Positions 20,945 through 31,356 of a stretch of 64,000 nucleotides of DNA are shown one piece after another. This stretch comes from Paracoccaceae bacterium (GTDB lineage Bacteria > Pseudomonadota > Alphaproteobacteria > Rhodobacterales > Rhodobacteraceae): positions 1 to 64,000 of the forward strand of contig JABSSD010000096.1 in assembly GCA_013214575.1 (NCBI GenBank), in the 5' to 3' direction. The translations under genes and the position numbers were made by a program. How positions within the stretch are numbered: the stretch's first letter is position 1; the number at the start of each line of letters is the position of its first letter. The notes under the pieces are model-generated. The model did no database searches. It was not told the DNA's origin and was given only the letters and a program-made list of their open reading frames with translations.

Positions 20945-22978
20945 ATGTCTGCGACTGCCGCCTTCGACACCCTGTTGCTGAGCCAACGGGGGCATCTGTT
21001 CCCCTGGGCCCCAGTGTGTCTGGGCGCAGGGGTTGGGCTATATTTCGCGCTGATGGCTGAGCCGGAGATCGAAATATACCTGGCTCTGGCGCTGCTTGGC
21101 ACCCTTGGCGGGTTGATTGGCCTGCGGGCCCCGGAAAATGCTGCGGTCTTGGGATGGGCGCTGATGTTGGTGGCCGCCGGGTTCTGTCTCAGCGGGGCGC
21201 GCGCCCATTCTGTCACGGCTGCGGTGTTGCCCTACCGGTATTACGGTCCGATAGAGGGTCGCGTCATTGCCATTGACCGCTCTGCCAGCGACGCGGTGCG
21301 GCTGACCCTGGACCGGGTGCGATTGCGCAATATGGCGCGCTTGGAGACCCCCGAACGGGTGCGCATATCGCTGCATGGGTCGAAAGATATACCGGCTCCG
21401 GGCAGTCAAATTCTCACCACTGGCCACCTGATGCCGCCGCAAGGCCCGGCCGAGCCCGGCGGTTTTGATTTTCGCCGCCATGCCTGGTTTCAACGGATTG
21501 GCGCCGTTGGTTACAGCCGCTTGCCGGTGCTCCTGGCCGCTCCCAACAGCGGGGATCTGTGGTTGCAGCGTTTTCGCAGACGCGCCTCAACCTATATCCA
21601 GGCGCGTCTTCCGGGTGAGACCGGCGGCTTTGCGGCGGCGCTCACCACCGGAGACCGAAGTGGCATCGGGCAGGATAGTCTGATGGCGTTGCGCGGCAGT
21701 AACCTGGCGCATCTGCTGGCGATTTCCGGGCTGCACATGGGGTTGCTGAGCGGATTTGTCTTTGCATCGTTACGGCTGTTGCTCTGCCTTTGGCCTAGAG
21801 TTGCGCTGCGGCTGGCGGTGAAAAAGATCGCCGCTGTGGGGGCTTTGCTGGTGGCGGCGGCATATCTGGCGCTGTCGGGCGGCAATGTCGCAACCGAGCG
21901 GGCCTTTATCATGGTGGCGGTGGTGCTGGGTGCGGTGTTGCTGGACCGGCGGGCCTTCTCTTTGCGGGCGGTGGCACTGGCGGCGATGATTGTGCTGGCA
22001 CATCGACCGGAAAGCCTGATGAGTCCGGGGTTTCAGATGAGCTTTGCCGCCACCACCGCACTGGTTGCGGTGTTCACTTGGGTAAGGGAGACGGGAGTGT
22101 CACTGGGGCCGGGTTGGATGCGGGGCGCTGTTGCGGTGGTGATTTCCTCAGCCGTGGCAGGGGCGGCGACGGCGCCGTTTGGGGCAGCGCATTTCAACAC
22201 TCTGTCGCATTACGGGTTGATTGCAAATCTGGCGTCGGTGCCGCTGATGGGGGTGCTGGTGATCCCGGCGGCGGTGCTGGCATTATGCCTGGCTCCGTTG
22301 GGCGGCGAGATGATCGGCTTGAGGCTGATGGGCTGGGGGTTGGACTGGATCTTGATGGTGGCGCATTGGGTCACCGGGCTGGAGGGGGCGCAGGGCCGGG
22401 TGGTGGCGCCTGGACCTGAGGTTTTGCCGCTGATCGCCGTTGGCATGCTGGTGCTGATCCTGTGGCAGGGGCGGCTTCGGACCCTTGGTCTGGTGCCGGT
22501 TATGCTGGCCTTTATCCTATGGGCGCAGGCCACCCGCCCGCCGGTGCTGATATCTGCCGATGGCGCTTTGCTGGGAAAGATGACCGTGGATGGCCGGGCA
22601 CTGTCAAAACCAAAAGGCGCCGGTTTTGCGGCCCGGATCTGGCTGGAGAATGACGGTGACGGCAGTGATCAGGCCGCCGCCGCGGCGCGCTGGACCGACC
22701 CTGTCAAAAGCGCCATGATTGGCAGCACCGAAGTGATACATGTGATCGGCAAACGGGCCGTCGAGGCGCATGATGTCTGCCTGGCCGGTCAGGTCATTGT
22801 CACAACGGTGGACAAGGATCTGAGCGGCGGCTGTCAGCTGTTTGATCCTGCCCGTTTGCGCCAGCTGGGCAGTCTGATGATCACCTCGGATGGCACCCTG
22901 TTGAGCGCGCAGGAGCTGGCGGGACAGCGTCTGTGGACCGGCGCCTTGCCAAACGGCGCCAGCGCAGGCCGCCGCTGA
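20945..22978 (+). CDS. ComEC/Rec2-family competence protein (DUF4131 + competence domains)
   Basis: Long ORF with HLLAISGLHMGLLSGFVF motif; upstream part of ORF overlaps gltX antisense, so start MSATAAFDTLLL is preferred. Confidence 0.9.
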   Translation: MSATAAFDTLLLSQRGHLFPWAPVCLGAGVGLYFALMAEPEIEIYLALALLGTLGGLIGLRAPENAAVLGWALMLVAAGFCLSGARAHSVTAAVLPYRYYGPIEGRVIAIDRSASDAVRLTLDRVRLRNMARLETPERVRISLHGSKDIPAPGSQILTTGHLMPPQGPAEPGGFDFRRHAWFQRIGAVGYSRLPVLLAAPNSGDLWLQRFRRRASTYIQARLPGETGGFAAALTTGDRSGIGQDSLMALRGSNLAHLLAISGLHMGLLSGFVFASLRLLLCLWPRVALRLAVKKIAAVGALLVAAAYLALSGGNVATERAFIMVAVVLGAVLLDRRAFSLRAVALAAMIVLAHRPESLMSPGFQMSFAATTALVAVFTWVRETGVSLGPGWMRGAVAVVISSAVAGAATAPFGAAHFNTLSHYGLIANLASVPLMGVLVIPAAVLALCLAPLGGEMIGLRLMGWGLDWILMVAHWVTGLEGAQGRVVAPGPEVLPLIAVGMLVLILWQGRLRTLGLVPVMLAFILWAQATRPPVLISADGALLGKMTVDGRALSKPKGAGFAARIWLENDGDGSDQAAAAARWTDPVKSAMIGSTEVIHVIGKRAVEAHDVCLAGQVIVTTVDKDLSGGCQLFDPARLRQLGSLMITSDGTLLSAQELAGQRLWTGALPNGASAGRR

Positions 22979-22982
22979 TGTC

Positions 22983-23690
22983 TCAATAGGTGCGGATCAA
23001 CCCAACCAGACGGCCCTGCACCTTGACACTTTTTTCCGGGTAAACACGGGTTTCATAAGCCGGATTGGCTGCTTCGAGTGCAATGGAGCCGCCTTGGCGG
23101 CGAAACCGTTTCAATGTTGCCTCTTGGCCCTCAACCAACGCAACGACGATATCGCCATTGTCTGCCACCGTGGTCTCGCGGATCACCACAACGTCGCCGT
23201 TGTTGATGCCAGCCTCGATCATAGAATCGCCACGCACCTCAAGCGCATAGTGCTGGCCGGCGGTGGAGAGCATCGAGCTGGGCACCGAAACCTGATGGGA
23301 AACCTGGCTGATGGCCTCGATCGGGACACCGGCGGCGATGCGCCCCATGACCGGCAGTTCCACCGCCATTGCCCGGGCGGGTTCGACATTGGCTGCTGCG
23401 GATGGTGCCGCGGACGAATTGCCGCCCTGGATCACCCGGGGTGAGAAGCCAATCGGCGCATGGCTACCGCCCAGGGTTTCCGGCAGGCGGATGATTTCGA
23501 TGGCCCTGGCCCGGTGCGCCAGACGGCGAATAAAGCCGCGTTCCTCGAGGGCGGTGATCAGCCGGTGGATGCCGGATTTGGAGCGCAGGTTGAGTGCCAC
23601 TTTCATCTCGTCAAAGCTGGGTGGCACGCCATCCTTTTGGAGCCGATGGTGAATGAATTCAAGTAAATCCAACTGTTTCTTGGTCAACAT
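22983..23690 (-). CDS. lexA: Transcriptional repressor LexA
   Basis: [30 protein letters not shown]; catalytic [13 protein letters not shown]. Confidence 0.98.
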   Translation of the reverse strand: MLTKKQLDLLEFIHHRLQKDGVPPSFDEMKVALNLRSKSGIHRLITALEERGFIRRLAHRARAIEIIRLPETLGGSHAPIGFSPRVIQGGNSSAAPSAAANVEPARAMAVELPVMGRIAAGVPIEAISQVSHQVSVPSSMLSTAGQHYALEVRGDSMIEAGINNGDVVVIRETTVADNGDIVVALVEGQEATLKRFRRQGGSIALEAANPAYETRVYPEKSVKVQGRLVGLIRTY

Positions 23691-23723
23691 AAGGGCATCC
23701 TCCGCACCGCCGCGTTTTGATTT

Positions 23724-23738
23724 GTTCTAGTCCTGTTC
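23724..23738. promoter_or_regulatory. LexA (SOS) box upstream of lexA
   Basis: GTTC-TAGTCCT-GTTC, exact match to the alphaproteobacterial GTTC-N7-GTTC consensus, 34 bp upstream of the lexA start. Confidence 0.9.
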
Positions 23739-23801
23739 TTGTTTTGTGTCAACGACGTTGCGGCTTTGCCCCTGTTAGGCGGGACAGTACCCTGGGGCAC
23801 G

Positions 23802-23835
23802 GGCCTCCGGCGGAGGTATTTAAGGACAAGAAGAA
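23802..23835 (+). repeat. Dispersed palindrome + TATTT...AAGAAGAA element (copy 2)
   Basis: GGCCTCCGGCGGAGGTATTTAAGGACAAGAAGAA; one-base difference from the copy at 11182. Confidence 0.8.
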
Positions 23836-23840
23836 ATATC

Positions 23841-25013
23841 TCAGATTAGCAGATATGCGATGGGTTCACCGATGGCACGGGCCGGGTCGTTCGGCGGCCG
23901 GATCAGCAGGGCATTGGCCTCGGCGAGAACCGTCAACAGGGCGCTGTCCTGGCGGTCATAGGCGCGGATCTGACCCTGCTCCAGCTTTGCACGCATGTAG
24001 TGCTGGCGCGGCCCATTGGCCGGCAAAGCCGCAGACAGGGCTGCGGTCCGGGGGGCGCTGTGAGCCGCCCCGAGGCCGAGCATGCGGCGGATCATCGGTG
24101 CGATGAAGATATGGCCGCAAACCATTGCAGATACAGGGTTTCCTGGCAATCCAACCATTGCGGAGCCGGTCATCCGTCCGCCCATAAGAGGCTTTCCCGG
24201 ACGCATTGCCACCTGGTAAAAGGAGCGTTCCATCCCCAGATCGCCTGCCACTTTGCCGACCAGATCATGATCGCCAACCGAGGCGCCGCCGATGGTAATG
24301 ATCAGGTCGGCGCCGCGGGCCAGCTCAAAACCCATGCTCAGCGAGGTTTCGGTATCACGGGCGATTGGCAGGATGCGGGCATGGGCGCCGAGCCCGTCCA
24401 GCATCGCCTTGAGGCCAAAGGTGTTGGAGGCGATGATTTGATCCGGGCCCGGATCTTCACCGGGCATCACTAGTTCGTCTCCGGTTGAGATCAGCGCCAC
24501 TTGCGGGCGTCGGGTCACCGGTACAATAGCGATGTTCATTGAGGCCAGAAGGGCGATGTCGCTGGGGCTGAGCAGGCGCGGCGCCGTTACCCGGTCGCCG
24601 ATTTTGAAATCACCGCCCAAAGCGCGAATATTGGCATTGCTGCTGGGGGCGCAGGCGATGGTGATCAGATCGCCGGAGCGGCTGATGTCTTCCTGAATCA
24701 CCACAAAATCGGCACCTGTCGGAACCGGCGCACCGGTGAAGATACGCACCGCCTGACCGGGTTTGACCTGGCCCTCAAAACGATGACCGGCCGCGGATTC
24801 GCCAATCACCTTGAGGATAGAATGCTGCTCCACCTCGTCGGCGCGCATAGCGTAGCCATCCATTGCCGAGGCGGCAAACGGCGGTTGATCGCGTCGCGCC
24901 GTCACATCTGTGGCCAGCACCCGACCGGCGGCCTCGATCAGCGGGATCTGTTCGCTGTCCAGCGGTGAGACCAGCGCCATAAGATGGGTAAGAGCGTCGT
25001 CAACTGTGATCAT
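23841..25013 (-). CDS. moeA: Molybdopterin molybdenumtransferase MoeA
   Basis: FAASAMDGYAMRA, IFTGAPVPTGADFVVIQED, STGDELV, GGASVGDHD, GLPGNPVSA. Confidence 0.96.
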   Translation of the reverse strand: MITVDDALTHLMALVSPLDSEQIPLIEAAGRVLATDVTARRDQPPFAASAMDGYAMRADEVEQHSILKVIGESAAGHRFEGQVKPGQAVRIFTGAPVPTGADFVVIQEDISRSGDLITIACAPSSNANIRALGGDFKIGDRVTAPRLLSPSDIALLASMNIAIVPVTRRPQVALISTGDELVMPGEDPGPDQIIASNTFGLKAMLDGLGAHARILPIARDTETSLSMGFELARGADLIITIGGASVGDHDLVGKVAGDLGMERSFYQVAMRPGKPLMGGRMTGSAMVGLPGNPVSAMVCGHIFIAPMIRRMLGLGAAHSAPRTAALSAALPANGPRQHYMRAKLEQGQIRAYDRQDSALLTVLAEANALLIRPPNDPARAIGEPIAYLLI

Positions 25014-25024
25014 CTATGCCTCGT
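25005..25024. repeat. 20-bp perfect direct repeat, left copy
   Basis: TGTGATCATCTATGCCTCGT, identical to 25908-25927. Confidence 0.97.
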
Positions 25025-25916
25025 CGTGTTTGAGTTGGTCGGCTTCCCATTGGGCAAAGCTGCGGCCGTCAGCTTTCAGCTTCCATTCAGTTCTTCCATT
25101 GGCAGCCCGACCGTTGATTATTGCGGCCGCCGCACTTGGGCTGGAAAAGGCATAATCTATGGTGAACTTGGCAAGAGCTCCGTTTGCCGCCAACACACCA
25201 GATGCAATAAGGTCAGAATGCAGTTGGGCGTAGCCCGCATTGTGCTGGGAGCGGCTTTTCCAAGTGCTTTGTGCGGCGGAACCGCGTTGGACCACCATTT
25301 CACCGTTTTCCAATAAAGCGCGGGCTTCGATGCCATGTTTAGGCGTTTTCAGCTCGAACTGGATGGCGGGTTCGCCAGCGTTGTGAGGGAGCGATAGGGG
25401 GGCGCTCTCGCGGGTCTTATTCAGAAACATATCTACCCTAATCGCGGGTAGAACCATTTGCAGGGTTTCCAGAAACGCTTCCATGTTGGATATTGCCGCC
25501 TCGGACAAGCTGCTGCGTGGCGGCGTGTTGCCGTTTTCCAGCGGCGTAGCCCCAACTGAGCGGGCGATTTCCACCAGCCGCGCTTCGAGGTACTTCACAT
25601 GGGCTTTGTGCAGGTTGTTGGCGGTTGAGCTGATTAGAATGGCGGTCTCCCACCAGTCCTTGTTGGCGGCATGGGCCCGCAGGCGCAGCGACAGATCTTC
25701 GGTCTCGCCGATATAGGCCAGCGGTTCGCCATCCCTGATACCAAGCAATGCATAGACGCCAGTGTATCCGGCCTCTGGCCGTTGCAGCGCTTGTTTGAGC
25801 TGGGTGCGGGGCTCTCGCAGAACATGCCCCGTCCAATTGAAGACCTCGGCAGTGAGCATTCCATCGGGACGCCCGTCAATAATGAACAATTCCAGAGAGC
25901 GGCCTTTTGTGATCAT
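25014..25916 (-). CDS. GIY-YIG nuclease family protein with C-terminal DUF4357-like domain
   Basis: 300 aa; TGVYALLGIRDGEPLAYIGETEDLSLRLRAH (GIY-YIG variant); C-term GIEARALLENGEMVVQRGSAAQ...YAFSSPSAAAAIINGRAANGRTEWK resembles DUF4357. Confidence 0.85.
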   Translation of the reverse strand: MITKGRSLELFIIDGRPDGMLTAEVFNWTGHVLREPRTQLKQALQRPEAGYTGVYALLGIRDGEPLAYIGETEDLSLRLRAHAANKDWWETAILISSTANNLHKAHVKYLEARLVEIARSVGATPLENGNTPPRSSLSEAAISNMEAFLETLQMVLPAIRVDMFLNKTRESAPLSLPHNAGEPAIQFELKTPKHGIEARALLENGEMVVQRGSAAQSTWKSRSQHNAGYAQLHSDLIASGVLAANGALAKFTIDYAFSSPSAAAAIINGRAANGRTEWKLKADGRSFAQWEADQLKHDEA

Positions 25917-25927
25917 CTATGCCTCGT
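25908..25927. repeat. 20-bp perfect direct repeat, right copy
   Basis: TGTGATCATCTATGCCTCGT, identical to 25005-25024. Confidence 0.97.
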
Positions 25928-26390
25928 AACGTCCTGATTTACCACCGTCTTTCAATATGACGCGCAGCCCGCCGATCTCCATCGCCTTATCAACCGCCTT
26001 GCTCATGTCATAGACCGTCAGGGCGGCGATGCTGGCGGCGGTGAGCGCCTCCATTTCGATGCCGGTCTGGCCTGTTGTCTTGACCGTGGTCTCAATCCGC
26101 ACCCCGGGAAGGTCCGGGTCCAGGGTCAGATCAACCGCCACTTTGGTGATGGGCAGCGGGTGACACAGCGGGATCAGATCGGCGGTTTTCTTGGCCCCCA
26201 TGATGCCTGCCAGACGGGCCACGCCAAGAACATCGCCTTTCTTGGCGCGCCCCTGTGAGAGGATGTCGAATGTGGCCTGTGCCATGCGGATATAGGCCTG
26301 GGCGCTGGCAATGCGAGCGGTCACCGCTTTGTCGGAGACGTCAACCATATGGGCATCGCCCTTGGCGTCAAAATGGGTCAGCGGCATCAC
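25917..26390 (-). CDS. moaC: Cyclic pyranopterin monophosphate synthase MoaC
   Basis: [55 protein letters not shown]. Confidence 0.97.
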   Translation of the reverse strand: MMPLTHFDAKGDAHMVDVSDKAVTARIASAQAYIRMAQATFDILSQGRAKKGDVLGVARLAGIMGAKKTADLIPLCHPLPITKVAVDLTLDPDLPGVRIETTVKTTGQTGIEMEALTAASIAALTVYDMSKAVDKAMEIGGLRVILKDGGKSGRYEA

Positions 26391-27199
26391 ATGGCTCCGG
26401 GTCTGAGGGGCGAGGCCAGCAGGGTGCGGGTGGCGCTGGCCACATCCTCCTGACGCATCAGGCTTTCGCCGATCAGGAAGCTGCGGGCGCCGTAGCGGGC
26501 CATTGCCGCCAGATCCTGCGGGCTGGTCAAGCCGCTTTCGCTGACAATCATGCGGTCGGCGGGGACGAGTTTTGACAGGGTGCGGGTGGTGTCCAGCGTG
26601 GTCTCAAAGGTCTTGAGATTGCGATTGTTTATCCCCACCAGCGGCGATTGCAGCGCGCAGGCCCGCTCCAGTTCCGCCGCATCATGCACCTCGAGCAGCA
26701 CATCCATGCCCCAGTCGAATGCGGCCTGTTCCAACTCGGCGGCCTGGGCATCAGAGACCGAGGCCAGAATGATCAGGATGCAATCCGCCCCCAAAGCGCG
26801 GGCCTCGGCGACCTGATAGGTGTCATACATGAAATCTTTGCGCAGGGCCGGCAGGCTGCAAGCGGCGCGGGCCTGCACCAGAAATTCTTTGGCGCCCTGA
26901 ATGCTGGGGCTGTCGGTCAGCACCGAAAGACAGCTGGCACCGCCCAGCTCATAGGCCCGTGCCAGCGCCGCGGGCTCAAAATCAGCGCGGATCAGGCCTT
27001 TCGATGGGCTGGCCTTTTTGATCTCGGCGATCAGGCCATATCCCTCGCGGTTGGCCCTTTTCAGCGCCTGGGCAAAACCACGCGGCGGGCTGGCCTCGCG
27101 GGCTTCGGCCTCGACCTCGCTGAGCGGTTTGGCTGCCTTGTCGGCGGCCACTTCTTCCAGCTTGTAGGCCTTGATCTTATCGAGAACATTTATTGTCAT
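26387..27199 (-). CDS. trpC: Indole-3-glycerol phosphate synthase
   Basis: [48 protein letters not shown]. Confidence 0.98.
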   Translation of the reverse strand: MTINVLDKIKAYKLEEVAADKAAKPLSEVEAEAREASPPRGFAQALKRANREGYGLIAEIKKASPSKGLIRADFEPAALARAYELGGASCLSVLTDSPSIQGAKEFLVQARAACSLPALRKDFMYDTYQVAEARALGADCILIILASVSDAQAAELEQAAFDWGMDVLLEVHDAAELERACALQSPLVGINNRNLKTFETTLDTTRTLSKLVPADRMIVSESGLTSPQDLAAMARYGARSFLIGESLMRQEDVASATRTLLASPLRPGAM

Positions 27200-27864
27200 T
27201 TCAACGCCTCCGGTGGGTCAGTCCAATTGATTGTAGCCTCACCCCGAGCGTTCAGCCAGCGGTTAACCGCTGAAAACGGCTGCGAGCCAAAAAAGCCGCG
27301 TCGCGCTGAGAGCGGCGAGGGATGGGCCGATTTCAGGATCAGGTGATCGCCCGGATTGATATAAGTTTCAAGCTTTTGCGCCGCGTTGCCCCAGAGAATG
27401 TAAGCGGTGGGGCGATGGGAGGTCAGGTCCAGCACCTGATGGGCCAGGCGGGACCAGCCAAGCTGTTTGTGGCCATTGGCCTCGCCCGCCGGAACCGACA
27501 GCGCGGTGTTCAGCAGTAACACTCCCTGGGCGGCCCAGTTGTGCAGGTCTCCGGTCAAAGGGGCCTGACCGGTATCGTCGATCAATTCCTTGAAGATATT
27601 GTTCAGCGAGCGTGGCAGCGGGCGCACATCTGGTTCGACCGAAAAGGCCAGCCCGTGGGCGTGCCCCGGCGTCGGGTAGGGGTCCTGGCCCAGAATCACC
27701 ACGCGGGTTTTATCAGGCGGGGTGAGCTGCAGCGCCGCAAACCGCTGATGATCCGGCGGCAGAATTTGTCGGCGATCGGCGGCGATGGCCGCGTCTATCG
27801 CTGGCCAGTCCTCGGCAAAGAACGCGAGGTCTGACCAACCCGGGGGCGTGTTGGATTTGCTCAT
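27196..27864 (-). CDS. ung: Uracil-DNA glycosylase
   Basis: [48 protein letters not shown]; start MSKSNTPPG preferred. Confidence 0.96.
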   Translation of the reverse strand: MSKSNTPPGWSDLAFFAEDWPAIDAAIAADRRQILPPDHQRFAALQLTPPDKTRVVILGQDPYPTPGHAHGLAFSVEPDVRPLPRSLNNIFKELIDDTGQAPLTGDLHNWAAQGVLLLNTALSVPAGEANGHKQLGWSRLAHQVLDLTSHRPTAYILWGNAAQKLETYINPGDHLILKSAHPSPLSARRGFFGSQPFSAVNRWLNARGEATINWTDPPEALK

Positions 27865-27871
27865 CGGGGTC

Positions 27872-28894
27872 TCAGCGCGCTGCAGAGGTGATCCGCGCCA
27901 GGGCCTCCAGTTTCGACTTTGCCGCGCCTGAATCGATGCTTTCGCGCGCCATTTCAACACCTTCCGGTAAGTTCCTCACCTTTCCCGCGACAATCAAAGC
28001 CGAGGCCGTGTTGAGCAGAACCGCGTCGCGGTAGGCTGATTTTTCACCATTTAGCAGTGCCCGAAAGGCATTGGCGTTGTCGGTCGGCGAGCCTCCAATG
28101 ATGTCCTCAAAGGGGTGAACGGGCAGGCCGGCCTCTTCCGGGTGCAGTTCGAAATCCTTGACGCTGCCGTCTTCTTCCAGCGCCGAGACCCAGCTGACAC
28201 CGGTGATGGTCAGCTCGTCGGTGCCGTCAGAGCCATGCACCAGCCAGGCCCGCTCAGATCCCAATTGCCCCAGCGTTTCCGCCATCGGCCGGATCAGGTC
28301 GCGGGAAAATGCCCCGGTCAGCTGGCGTTTGACGCCAGCTGGATTGGTCAGCGGGCCAAGGATGTTGAAGATTGTGCGGGTGCCCAATTCTTGCCGGGTT
28401 GGCATCACATGGGCGGTTGCCGGATGGTGCATCGGCGCCATCATGAAGGCGATGCCACATTCCGCCAGTGCTTTTTCCACCACATCCGGGGTCACCATCA
28501 CGTTGATGCCCATCTGGGTCTGAACGTCGGCCGTGCCCGAGCGCGACGACAGGTTGCGATTGCCGTGCTTGGCCACCACAACTCCGGCGCCGGCGGTGAC
28601 AAAGGCGGTGGCGGTGGAAATGTTCAGCGTATGTTTGCCGTCGCCGCCGGTGCCGACGATATCCATGGCGCCCGCCGGCGCCCTAACGGCATTGCATTTT
28701 GACCGCATCACCGAAGCGGCGGCGGCATATTCATCGACCGTCTCACCGCGGGTCCGCAGTGCCATCAGAAGTCCGCCGATCTGGCTGGGGGTGGCCTCGC
28801 CCTCAAACAGCAGGGTAAAGGCCAGTTCCGCCTCGTCGCGGGTCAGCGGCCGTTCTGCCGATGCGCCGATCAGCGGCTTCAGTCGATCACTCAT
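27872..28894 (-). CDS. trpD: Anthranilate phosphoribosyltransferase
   Basis: [47 protein letters not shown]. Confidence 0.98.
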   Translation of the reverse strand: MSDRLKPLIGASAERPLTRDEAELAFTLLFEGEATPSQIGGLLMALRTRGETVDEYAAAASVMRSKCNAVRAPAGAMDIVGTGGDGKHTLNISTATAFVTAGAGVVVAKHGNRNLSSRSGTADVQTQMGINVMVTPDVVEKALAECGIAFMMAPMHHPATAHVMPTRQELGTRTIFNILGPLTNPAGVKRQLTGAFSRDLIRPMAETLGQLGSERAWLVHGSDGTDELTITGVSWVSALEEDGSVKDFELHPEEAGLPVHPFEDIIGGSPTDNANAFRALLNGEKSAYRDAVLLNTASALIVAGKVRNLPEGVEMARESIDSGAAKSKLEALARITSAAR

Positions 28895-29472
28895 GCGGGC
28901 TCCTTCATTTCGCTGAGAAAGTTCTTTAGCAGCGCATGGCCATGTTCCGAGGCAATGGATTCGGGGTGGAACTGGACGCCGTGAATGGGCAGGGTTTTGT
29001 GCTGCAGCCCCATGATGGTGCCATCTTCCAGCTCGGCCGTGATCTCCAGGCAGTCCGGCAATGTGTCGCGGTCAACCACCAGAGAATGATACCTGGTGGC
29101 CTCAAACGGGGTTGGAAGGCCGCTAAACAGCCCTTTGCCGCTGTGGTTCATGGTGCCCATCTTGCCGTGAACGATCTCGTGGCAACGCACGATGTTGCCG
29201 CCAAAACTCTGGCCGATGGTCTGGTGGCCAAGGCAAACGCCCATCAGCGGCGTGCGGGTTTCGGCGGCGGCCTGTGTCAGTGCCAGACAGATGCCGGCCT
29301 GATCAGGGTCGCGGGGACCGGGAGACAGCAAAATACCGGCGGGTTTCATCGCCATTGCCTCTTGCACATCAAGGGTATCATTGCGGCGGATTTCGACCTG
29401 CGCGCCCAGTTCCCCCAGGTAATGCACCAGATTGTAAGTAAAGGAATCATAGTTGTCTATTAGCAGCAACAT
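28891..29472 (-). CDS. trpG: Anthranilate synthase component II (glutamine amidotransferase)
   Basis: [49 protein letters not shown]. Confidence 0.97.
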   Translation of the reverse strand: MLLLIDNYDSFTYNLVHYLGELGAQVEIRRNDTLDVQEAMAMKPAGILLSPGPRDPDQAGICLALTQAAAETRTPLMGVCLGHQTIGQSFGGNIVRCHEIVHGKMGTMNHSGKGLFSGLPTPFEATRYHSLVVDRDTLPDCLEITAELEDGTIMGLQHKTLPIHGVQFHPESIASEHGHALLKNFLSEMKEPA

Positions 29473-29661
29473 GTTGACAGGCTCGTTTAAGGGCTGGCGG
29501 GGCGGGGCCACGCCGCATTATAGTGGTCACAACATACATGTTCAGGGTTGCGTGGCAGCGTCAAGGGCGCAGGGTGGCGCGGCAGTTATTCCACCGGTGT
29601 TGATGGGCGCAGTTGCCGCAACTCTGACGGGCAGACGCAAGACGCGAAAGGCGAGACAGGC

Positions 29662-31299
29662 ATGCGAGGATTCCTGGGTGGGATAAGTTTGGGGGCGGTG
29701 GTCGCCGTCGGTGGCGCAGCGATGTTATCATTGTCGGCACCGCTGCCAGACGTGGTGGATGTCACGGTTCAGACCCCGCCTGAGACCAGTGAACCGACAA
29801 AAGAAACGGGCCTGCCAACCGACACACCTGGCCCGGATGCCCATCTGGTTGAGGTCGCTCCGGTTGCACCCGCTGCCGGGGCCAGCGATATCCTGAGCGG
29901 GGTGTTGCAAGATGTCGACACCCAACCCGCATCCCGACCCCTGGTTGCCAGCACCGGGACCGCGCTGTCTGACACTGCCGAGGTGGCGAGCGACGGTGGG
30001 TCTTCCCCGGCTGTCGCGGTGCAGATGGATGTCCCTGTTGTGCCCGTCGATCCGCTGCCGGTGCCCTTGGCGCCGTCGCCGGAAGCTGAGATCGTGGTCT
30101 CCAGCGAACCGGCTCAGCCGCCGCAGCCAACAGTGATGCCGCAATTGCCCGAACTGGACCTTGAGTCCTCCGAGACCCCGGCGCCACAGATTGCTGACAA
30201 TACCACCGATGGTGCTGAGGAGAGTCCGTCAACTGTGCGCGGCGCTGACCTGGACGCCAGTCCCGAGACGGGGGTTGCCCCCATTGCCCCCGAAGGCGCG
30301 CCAACGGCCCCCGTGACGGTGCCCGAGCTGAGCGCTGAGATGCCAAGCCTGCAGGCGCCGGACTCTGGCACCATGCCGGTCAGTCAATTGCCAGTCGTGA
30401 CCACCGCCCCGGCCGCGCAATTTGTTCCCGGCGAAAGCCGCAACACCGCCGAAGCGCAGGACGAAACCCAGGGTCAGTCGGGCGAAAGGGTCGCTGCCCT
30501 GGCGACCACTACGGCGGGGCGGGACACGTCTGATGCTGTGACAATCGGCACGCCCGTTGTGCCGTTGACCGAGCGCAACACTGAAACCACTGACGGCAAT
30601 TATTCTGCTGTTCAGCTGGCTTCGCCGTTTGACGCATATGCTGAATCCTTCACCAATCCCGAAGGCCGACCGCTGATGGCGATTGTGCTGATTGACGACG
30701 CCCAGTCGATTGGCGCCGAGGCACTGGTCGGGTTTCCCTATCCGCTGAGCTTTGCCATCGACCCGGAAGATCCCAATGCGGCTGAAAAAATGCACGCGCG
30801 CCGGGCGTCAGGTTTTGAGGTGTTGATTTTGGCAGATCTGCCCCGCGAAGCAGCACCTCAGGATGCGGAAACTGCGCTGGCGGTTTGGTTTGATATCCTG
30901 CCCGAATCGATTGCTCTGCTGGAAGGCACCGGCACCGGTTTTCAGGGCAACCGGCCGCTGGCCGATCAGGTCTCGGCTGTGGTCGCAGCGTCGGGGCGCG
31001 GCCTGCTGACACAGAATCACGGGCTCAACACCGTGCAAAAGCTGGCGGCGCGCGACGGGGTGCCGGCCTCGGTTGTGTTTCGGGACTTTGACGGCGCCGG
31101 ACAGAACCCCAAGGCGATCCGCCGCTTTCTCGATCAGGCTGCGTTTCGCGCCGGTCAGGAAGGTGCGGTGATCATGCTGGGCCGGGTCAGGCCGGACACC
31201 ATCTCGGCGCTGTTGCTGTGGGGGCTGCAAGATCGCGCCTCTCGGGTGGCATTGGCGCCGGTGTCCGCTGCGCTGGCCCATCAGACCGGCGACAAATAA
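29662..31299 (+). CDS. Divergent polysaccharide deacetylase family protein
   Basis: N-terminal membrane anchor MRGFLGGISLGAVVAVGGAAML, long Pro/acidic linker, C-terminal region RPLMAIVLIDDAQSIGAEALVGFPYPLSFAIDP. Confidence 0.85.
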   Translation: MRGFLGGISLGAVVAVGGAAMLSLSAPLPDVVDVTVQTPPETSEPTKETGLPTDTPGPDAHLVEVAPVAPAAGASDILSGVLQDVDTQPASRPLVASTGTALSDTAEVASDGGSSPAVAVQMDVPVVPVDPLPVPLAPSPEAEIVVSSEPAQPPQPTVMPQLPELDLESSETPAPQIADNTTDGAEESPSTVRGADLDASPETGVAPIAPEGAPTAPVTVPELSAEMPSLQAPDSGTMPVSQLPVVTTAPAAQFVPGESRNTAEAQDETQGQSGERVAALATTTAGRDTSDAVTIGTPVVPLTERNTETTDGNYSAVQLASPFDAYAESFTNPEGRPLMAIVLIDDAQSIGAEALVGFPYPLSFAIDPEDPNAAEKMHARRASGFEVLILADLPREAAPQDAETALAVWFDILPESIALLEGTGTGFQGNRPLADQVSAVVAASGRGLLTQNHGLNTVQKLAARDGVPASVVFRDFDGAGQNPKAIRRFLDQAAFRAGQEGAVIMLGRVRPDTISALLLWGLQDRASRVALAPVSAALAHQTGDK

Positions 31300-31356
31300 C
31301 CACCACGTTTGAGAGCCGCCGATCCTGGCTGTCCTAACATAAAGAGCAGATTTCAA

